A stretch of DNA of 34,472 nt from JBCDBL01 sp039183635 (GTDB lineage: Bacteria; Pseudomonadota; Alphaproteobacteria; Caulobacterales; Parvularculaceae), in assembly GCA_039183635.1 (NCBI GenBank), contig JBCDBL010000032.1, positions 1 through 34,472 on the forward strand, in the 5' to 3' direction. The notes beneath the pieces are model-generated. The model did no database searches and was not told the DNA's origin. It saw only the letters and a program-made list of their open reading frames with translations. Below, piece by piece: positions 31,271 through 34,472 of the stretch. Numbering within the stretch: position 1 is the stretch's first letter; each line of letters starts with the position of its first letter. The translations under genes were made by a program, and so were the position numbers.

Positions 31271-31666
31271 ATGGACACGCATCCTGAAGAAATTGCAGGC
31301 AAGTTTGTCACAAGGCTGCAAAACGGCGACGTCTTGGAAGCGAGCCAGCTTTTGCACGACGATGTCGTTTGGGATCAGCCAGGACACTCACAATTCAGCG
31401 GCGTGCACGCCGGAAAGCCACAAGTTTTAAAGCTGCTTGCCGGGTTTGCCGCAATTGGCGTCACCATAGAGTTTCAGGAAGCGTATTGGTGTGACGACGA
31501 AGTACTATGCCGTGTACTCATCAAGCATGAACTAGGGGACCGAGCAGAGTTTCAACTGCTCAGCCTGAAAGATGGAATGATCAGTAGGGTTAGGCATCAC
31601 GGGGACACTGATTACTTATCCATGATTTCGAGTTTTGGCGCTGAACATCCCCAAGCGGCGTCGTAA
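31271..31666 (+). CDS. SnoaL-like / NTF2-like domain protein
   Basis: A 131-residue cystatin-fold protein of the SnoaL/NTF2-like type: an N-terminal helix pair (HPEEIAGKFVTRLQNGDVLE), the DDVVWDQPGHSQFSG strand-loop, and a C-terminal sheet (RVLIKHELGDRAEFQLLSLK). These small barrels bind hydrophobic ligands and may be isomerases, dehydratases or unspecific binders; no catalytic set is obvious. CGGAG ahead of the ATG is a good ribosome-binding site. It is divergent from the GlxA-type regulator and is followed after 26 bases by the MAPEG gene. Confidence 0.8.
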   Translation: MDTHPEEIAGKFVTRLQNGDVLEASQLLHDDVVWDQPGHSQFSGVHAGKPQVLKLLAGFAAIGVTIEFQEAYWCDDEVLCRVLIKHELGDRAEFQLLSLKDGMISRVRHHGDTDYLSMISSFGAEHPQAAS

Positions 31667-31692
31667 AAACCTCATACCAAGCAGCGCCCCCC

Positions 31693-32106
31693 ATGTCTCA
31701 CACATCTATAGCGATTTTCGGTCTGGTTGCCTGGACGCTGATCCTCTTGACGGGCATTGCTATCCTCCGAACCACGTTGACATTGCAGAGGGTGAAAGCG
31801 GCGAATAGTTTCAGCCCATCTGGGGAGGATGTCTCGCCATTTTCAGGGAGACTGTGCCGCGCTCATGCCAACTGCTACGAATTTCTACCATTTCCACTAG
31901 CAATATTGCTATATGCCGTCGCGACCCAACAAACATCGATTACAGACAGTTTAGCGATCGTCCTGTTGACTACAAGAGTTATGCAATCCTCGGTTCACGT
32001 GGTCTCGACCAGTCGATTGGCTGTCTCTGTCAGATTTGCCCTCGTGCTCCCTCAAATTTTCATTGCCTTCTATTGGATGGTGAGACTCGTTTGGAAGCAA
32101 GGATAG
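31693..32106 (+). CDS. MAPEG family membrane protein
   Basis: A 137-residue integral membrane protein with four hydrophobic segments. The family motif between the first and second helices, RLCRAHANCYEFLPFPLAIL, matches the MAPEG pattern (RxxRAHxNCxE), which in characterised members binds glutathione. MAPEG enzymes are membrane glutathione transferases/peroxidases, and the GST gene nearby supports a glutathione-linked role. It probably forms a two-gene operon with the SnoaL-like gene. Confidence 0.82.
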   Translation: MSHTSIAIFGLVAWTLILLTGIAILRTTLTLQRVKAANSFSPSGEDVSPFSGRLCRAHANCYEFLPFPLAILLYAVATQQTSITDSLAIVLLTTRVMQSSVHVVSTSRLAVSVRFALVLPQIFIAFYWMVRLVWKQG

Positions 32107-32208
32107 GTCATTGGAGATTTACATATTTCATCCGAATGTCCGTTTCTGGCGAAACCTGGAAGCAACAGGACGCAGCATTGCGTCTACGAACGGAACTTAA
32201 CGCCCTTT

Positions 32209-32553
32209 CTATTTACGTTTTTTGAGTTTGTGTCCAACGTCGACAATGGCTTCGAGCGCAGGGATCAGTTCGGCGCCTAACGCCGTCAACTCATACTCGA
32301 CCGACGGAGGAGAGGTTGGCCGAACATGCCGAATAAGGACGCCGCGCTCTTCAAGCTCGGAAAGTCGCGCCGACAGAACCTTTGCCGAAATCGGCGGGAT
32401 ATCGCTGCGCAATTCGCTGAAACGTCTTGGCCCGGCGCGCAATTCCCAGATTACATTCGGGGCCCATGCGCCGGCGATAATCGCCATGCACTCCGTTAGC
32501 ATGCACGGCTCCGGCGGCTTCGGGCTTTTATTTTTTCTCATTTTGAGCGGCAT
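32209..32553 (-). CDS. HxlR family winged-helix regulator
   Basis: A 114-residue MarR-related regulator. The conserved N-terminal cysteine (C17, in PPEPCMLTECMAIIAGAW) precedes the winged helix: WAPNVIWELRAGPRRFSELR, then ISAKVLSARLSELEERGVLI and the YELTALGAELIPALEAI tail. In several HxlR proteins (YodB, HypR) this cysteine senses quinones or other electrophiles and oxidants. A second cysteine (C22) is close by. The gene is divergent from the GST operon and four GGTTAC-type boxes fill the shared gap, so it very likely represses both directions. The start at 32553 or an in-frame ATG four codons later (32541) are both possible. Confidence 0.9.
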   Translation of the reverse strand: MPLKMRKNKSPKPPEPCMLTECMAIIAGAWAPNVIWELRAGPRRFSELRSDIPPISAKVLSARLSELEERGVLIRHVRPTSPPSVEYELTALGAELIPALEAIVDVGHKLKKRK

Positions 32554-32564
32554 CGTCGATACGT

Positions 32565-32627
32565 GGTTACTCTGCGGTTACCCAATAATTTTTAGTAACC
32601 ATTGGAAACCTTATAGTCAACGGTTAC
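32565..32627. promoter_or_regulatory. GGTTAC box array in the HxlR-GST divergent promoter
   Basis: Four six-base boxes lie in the 125-base gap: GGTTAC at 32565-32570, 32576-32581 and 32622-32627, and the inverted GTAACC at 32595-32600. The first two are spaced 11 bases start to start, one helical turn. Box 2 with the inverted box makes an inverted repeat with 13 bases between. A TATAGT word (32612-32617) before the last box could be a -10 element of the GST operon. GTTAC/GTAAC repeats are the usual kind of HxlR operator, so this is the probable binding site of the adjacent regulator. Confidence 0.65.
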
Positions 32628-32678
32628 CTAAGTGCTGCAGCGACCTGCTGCTGAAACGCTCGCAAAGGAAATCTTGCA

Positions 32679-33296
32679 ATGAAACTCTACTACAAAGCCG
32701 GCGCCTGCTCTATGGCGACCCATATTGTTCTGAACGAGTTGGATGAAACGTTCGAATTAGAACGCGTCGACACCAAAAAAGGCGTCACCGAGACTGGCGC
32801 GAATTATACAAACATCAATCCGCGCGGTTACGTCCCCGCGATAACACTCGACACTGGCGAAACGCTCACGGAGAACGGTGCAATTCTTCAATACATCTTC
32901 GACCAGCGCTTTGGCGACAAAGTTGAAATCAACACCTTGAGTCGCGCGTACTTCCAGGAAACGGTGAGCTTCCTATCGTCGGAGTTGCATAAGGCGTTCA
33001 GCCCATTTTTCGCCGAAAAAAGACTCAACGTCGACGAACGCGCTGAAGCGCTCACCAAACTGCGCAAGCAACTGTCCAACCTTGAAAATATGATTGCCGA
33101 CGGTCGCAAATTTATACTTGGTGCTGAGTATACGCCAGCGGATGCTTACGCGTTCGTGATCCTCAACTGGGCGAATGTTATCAATGTGCAACTGGACGAC
33201 TGGCCAAAAACAAAAGCGTTTTATGAACGCGTTAAGGCGCGTCCAGCGACGCAAACAGCTTTGGCGCGCGAAGGCCTTGTGAAAGTGGCTGCGTAA
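32679..33296 (+). CDS. Glutathione S-transferase, beta-class (GstA-like)
   Basis: A 205-residue cytosolic GST. The N-terminal thioredoxin-like domain begins MKLYYKAGACSMATHIVLNE with C10, the catalytic cysteine position of bacterial beta-class enzymes such as E. coli GstA. NPRGYVPAITLD carries the cis-proline, and LTENGAILQYI the glutathione-binding acidic and serine-like positions. The all-helical C-terminal domain includes FILGAEYTPADAYAFVILNW. It conjugates glutathione to electrophiles. AGGAAA precedes the ATG. It leads a tight operon with an NTF2-like gene (one-base overlap) and a tautomerase gene, divergent from HxlR. Confidence 0.93.
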   Translation: MKLYYKAGACSMATHIVLNELDETFELERVDTKKGVTETGANYTNINPRGYVPAITLDTGETLTENGAILQYIFDQRFGDKVEINTLSRAYFQETVSFLSSELHKAFSPFFAEKRLNVDERAEALTKLRKQLSNLENMIADGRKFILGAEYTPADAYAFVILNWANVINVQLDDWPKTKAFYERVKARPATQTALAREGLVKVAA

Positions 33297-33676
33297 TGTC
33301 AGCGCAAGCCGAAATAGAAAAAGCCATCGGCGCCTACTTCGATGGCTTATACCATGCCGACGTCGAAAGGTTGCGGAAGGTATTTCACCCTCAGGCCGTC
33401 TATGCAACCGCAGATGAGGTGAAACCGCTCATTCGTGAGATGAACGACTATTTCGCAGTTGTAGCAGACCGCGTTTCACCGGCGTCCCGGAACGAAAGCC
33501 GAAAAGATGCAATCGACCGCATAGAGATCGCTGGCGAAAACACCGCCAACGCACGCGTGCGGTGCACTATCGGTGATCGCGACTTCGTCGACTTCTTATC
33601 CTTCATCCGAACGGAGGGCGAGTGGCGGATCATCTCAAAAGTTTTTCAAATCATCGAACGCAATAAAGGAGCGTAG
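33296..33676 (+). CDS. NTF2-like / lumazine-binding-like protein
   Basis: A 126-residue protein of the NTF2-like superfamily, resembling the putative lumazine-binding group: EKAIGAYFDGLYHADVERLR, VFHPQAVYATADEVKPL, and the C-terminal GDRDFVDFLSFIRTEGEWRI ending in SKVFQI. The ligand and activity are unknown. The ATG shares one base with the GST stop (TAATG), so translation is coupled to the GST, and the tautomerase follows two bases after its stop. Confidence 0.82.
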   Translation: MSAQAEIEKAIGAYFDGLYHADVERLRKVFHPQAVYATADEVKPLIREMNDYFAVVADRVSPASRNESRKDAIDRIEIAGENTANARVRCTIGDRDFVDFLSFIRTEGEWRIISKVFQIIERNKGA

Positions 33677-33678
33677 AA

Positions 33679-33891
33679 ATGCCTTATATCAATATTCAGG
33701 TCACACGCGAAGGCGTCACCGAAAACCAAAAACGCGACCTCATCAAAGGGGCGACGGACCTTCTGGTCGACGTCCTCGACAAATCGCCTGCAACAACCTT
33801 TGTCGTGATTGAGGAAGTGGAAATGGAGAATTGGGGTATTGGCGGACTTCCCGTTGAGGATTTTCGGAGAAACGCAAATACGCCCCAATGA
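33679..33891 (+). CDS. 4-oxalocrotonate tautomerase family enzyme
   Basis: A 70-residue tautomerase. After removal of Met the chain starts with the catalytic proline (P1 of the mature enzyme) in PYINIQVTREG. ENQKRDLIKGATDLLVDVL is the helix, and the TTFVVIEEVEMENWGIGGLP stretch is the family's second strand and C-terminal hairpin with the active-site tryptophan. Such enzymes act on enol/keto forms of unsaturated dicarbonyls; the substrate here is unknown. The AAAGGAG ribosome-binding site lies in the end of the NTF2-like gene. It is the last gene of the GST operon. Confidence 0.9.
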   Translation: MPYINIQVTREGVTENQKRDLIKGATDLLVDVLDKSPATTFVVIEEVEMENWGIGGLPVEDFRRNANTPQ

Positions 33892-33939
33892 TTGGGCGCC
33901 ATTTATCACACTCAATATGGCGAATCTTGGCTGGAAAGC

Positions 33940-33974
33940 GGTCGTTCCGGAAGCTTGCAGGAACGATCGCTTTT
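33940..33974 (+). terminator. Terminator of the GST-NTF2-tautomerase operon
   Basis: GGTCGTTCC (33940-33948) pairs with GGAACGATC (33960-33968; eight Watson-Crick pairs and one G-T) around an 11-base loop, followed by GC and TTTT (33971-33974). It starts 48 bases after the tautomerase stop and is the best intrinsic terminator candidate in the window. Confidence 0.55.
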
Positions 33975-34009
33975 GCCGAAAAACCACCGCGTCTGGCGGC
34001 GTAATCCAC

Positions 34010-34030
34010 CGGACCTCGTTCACAGGTCCG
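34010..34030 (-). terminator. Hairpin after zapE
   Basis: CGGACCT (34010-34016), loop CGTTCAC, AGGTCCG (34024-34030) begins four bases after the zapE stop on the minus strand. The stem is a perfect seven pairs but has no clear T-run after it. It is probably a transcription end or 3' stabiliser for zapE. Confidence 0.4.
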
Positions 34031-34034
34031 CGAC

Positions 34035-34472
34035 CTAAGCCGCAACCTCGCCAACGCCCTTGGCCAGATACTCCGCTGACTGCATTTCTGTAAGACGCGA
34101 CGCGGTGCGTTGAAATTCAAACGCGCCGTCACCAGCCGGGTAAAGGTCAACCGGCGCCGCTTCGGCCGAACAAATGAGTTTGGCTTTGCGCTCATACAGG
34201 GCATCGATCAGCGTCACGAACCGCTTGGCGACGTCCCGGCGCGCCGGGGTCATTTTTTCAACGCCGTCAAGGAACACCGTGTGATACCGCTTGGCGATGG
34301 CGAGATAATCGCCGGGGCCTAAGGCGGCGTCAACCAGATCGCGAAACTCGAAACGCGCTGCGCCGTGGGCGGCGCGCGGGGCCACAAGTTCACGCCCCTT
34401 GACGATTAAGGTCTCCGCATGGGGCGCCGCGCCGCCGGTGAGACGCGTGAAGGCGGCGTCCATGGCTTTCGC
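34035..34472 (-). CDS. zapE: Cell division protein ZapE / AFG1-like ATPase, C-terminal part (partial)
   Basis: The last 145 codons of an AFG1-like ATPase; the gene continues past the right edge. The visible part has the conserved C-terminal region: FEFRDLVDAALGPGDYLAIA, KRYHTVFLDGVEKMT, RDVAKRFVTLIDALYERKAK, LICSAEAAPVDLY, and the ending FEFQRTASRLTEMQSAEYL. ZapE is a peripheral ATPase that acts on the Z-ring in E. coli; mitochondrial AFG1 homologues help with quality control of respiratory proteins. The Walker motifs are outside the window. In many alphaproteobacteria it lies near mdh and the suc genes, as it does here across an accessory cluster. Confidence 0.92.
   Translation of the reverse strand, partial: AKAMDAAFTRLTGGAAPHAETLIVKGRELVAPRAAHGAARFEFRDLVDAALGPGDYLAIAKRYHTVFLDGVEKMTPARRDVAKRFVTLIDALYERKAKLICSAEAAPVDLYPAGDGAFEFQRTASRLTEMQSAEYLAKGVGEVAA

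Overview
The window is chromosomal DNA from an alphaproteobacterium. The evidence is the split ATP synthase operon (atpH-atpA-atpG-atpD order, no F0 genes next to it), priA close to atpH, the run zapE / mdh / sucC-sucD-sucA-odhB-lpd on one strand, an LDH-type malate dehydrogenase, and promoter elements close to the Caulobacter housekeeping consensus. The core is GC-rich; three stretches (about 3.6-5.7 kb, 13.5-14.0 kb and 29.6-33.9 kb) are clearly richer in A+T and carry accessory genes. I cannot fix the genus. No tRNA, rRNA, CRISPR array or insertion sequence was seen.

Layout. 1-3537 (minus strand): start of atpD, then atpG, atpA, atpH and a likely promoter. 3702-5656 (minus, AT-rich): a compact module inserted between atpH and priA. 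It has a 274-residue protein with the C-terminal part of a phage Mu F / SPP1 gp7 head-morphogenesis domain followed by an unrecognised domain, then two paralogous membrane-anchored proteins that look like immunity proteins. The leader of the second immunity gene is a decayed copy of the last 35 codons of the putative toxin, with an in-frame stop. This is the most interesting locus in the window. 5732-13871: priA (one of its two zinc sites is degenerate), an inverted pair of palindromic repeats, a transaldolase-like gene, a DoxX-like membrane protein, xerC, a small membrane protein, a POT peptide transporter, a HIT protein, a CBU_0592-like membrane protein and a small secreted protein.

14000-22736 (minus): a TCA-cycle block. 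sucC-sucD, then sucA-odhB-lpdA and an ACT-domain gene, encode succinyl-CoA synthetase and the complete 2-oxoglutarate dehydrogenase complex; the E2 carries two lipoyl domains. 22825-26941: a PhoD-like lipoprotein phosphatase, a VOC protein, a cloverleaf-shaped repeat and other palindromic repeats, and a translationally coupled glycosyltransferase/GNAT pair. 26959-29437: mdh and a sodium:alanine/glycine symporter.

29.4-33.9 kb: an accessory cluster. A GlxA-type AraC regulator diverges from a SnoaL-like/MAPEG pair, and an HxlR regulator diverges from a GST/NTF2-like/tautomerase operon across an array of GGTTAC boxes. Gene content suggests an electrophile- or quinone-responsive detoxification unit (inference). 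The window ends in the C-terminal part of zapE on the minus strand, so this cluster separates zapE from mdh, which are often near neighbours in alphaproteobacteria.
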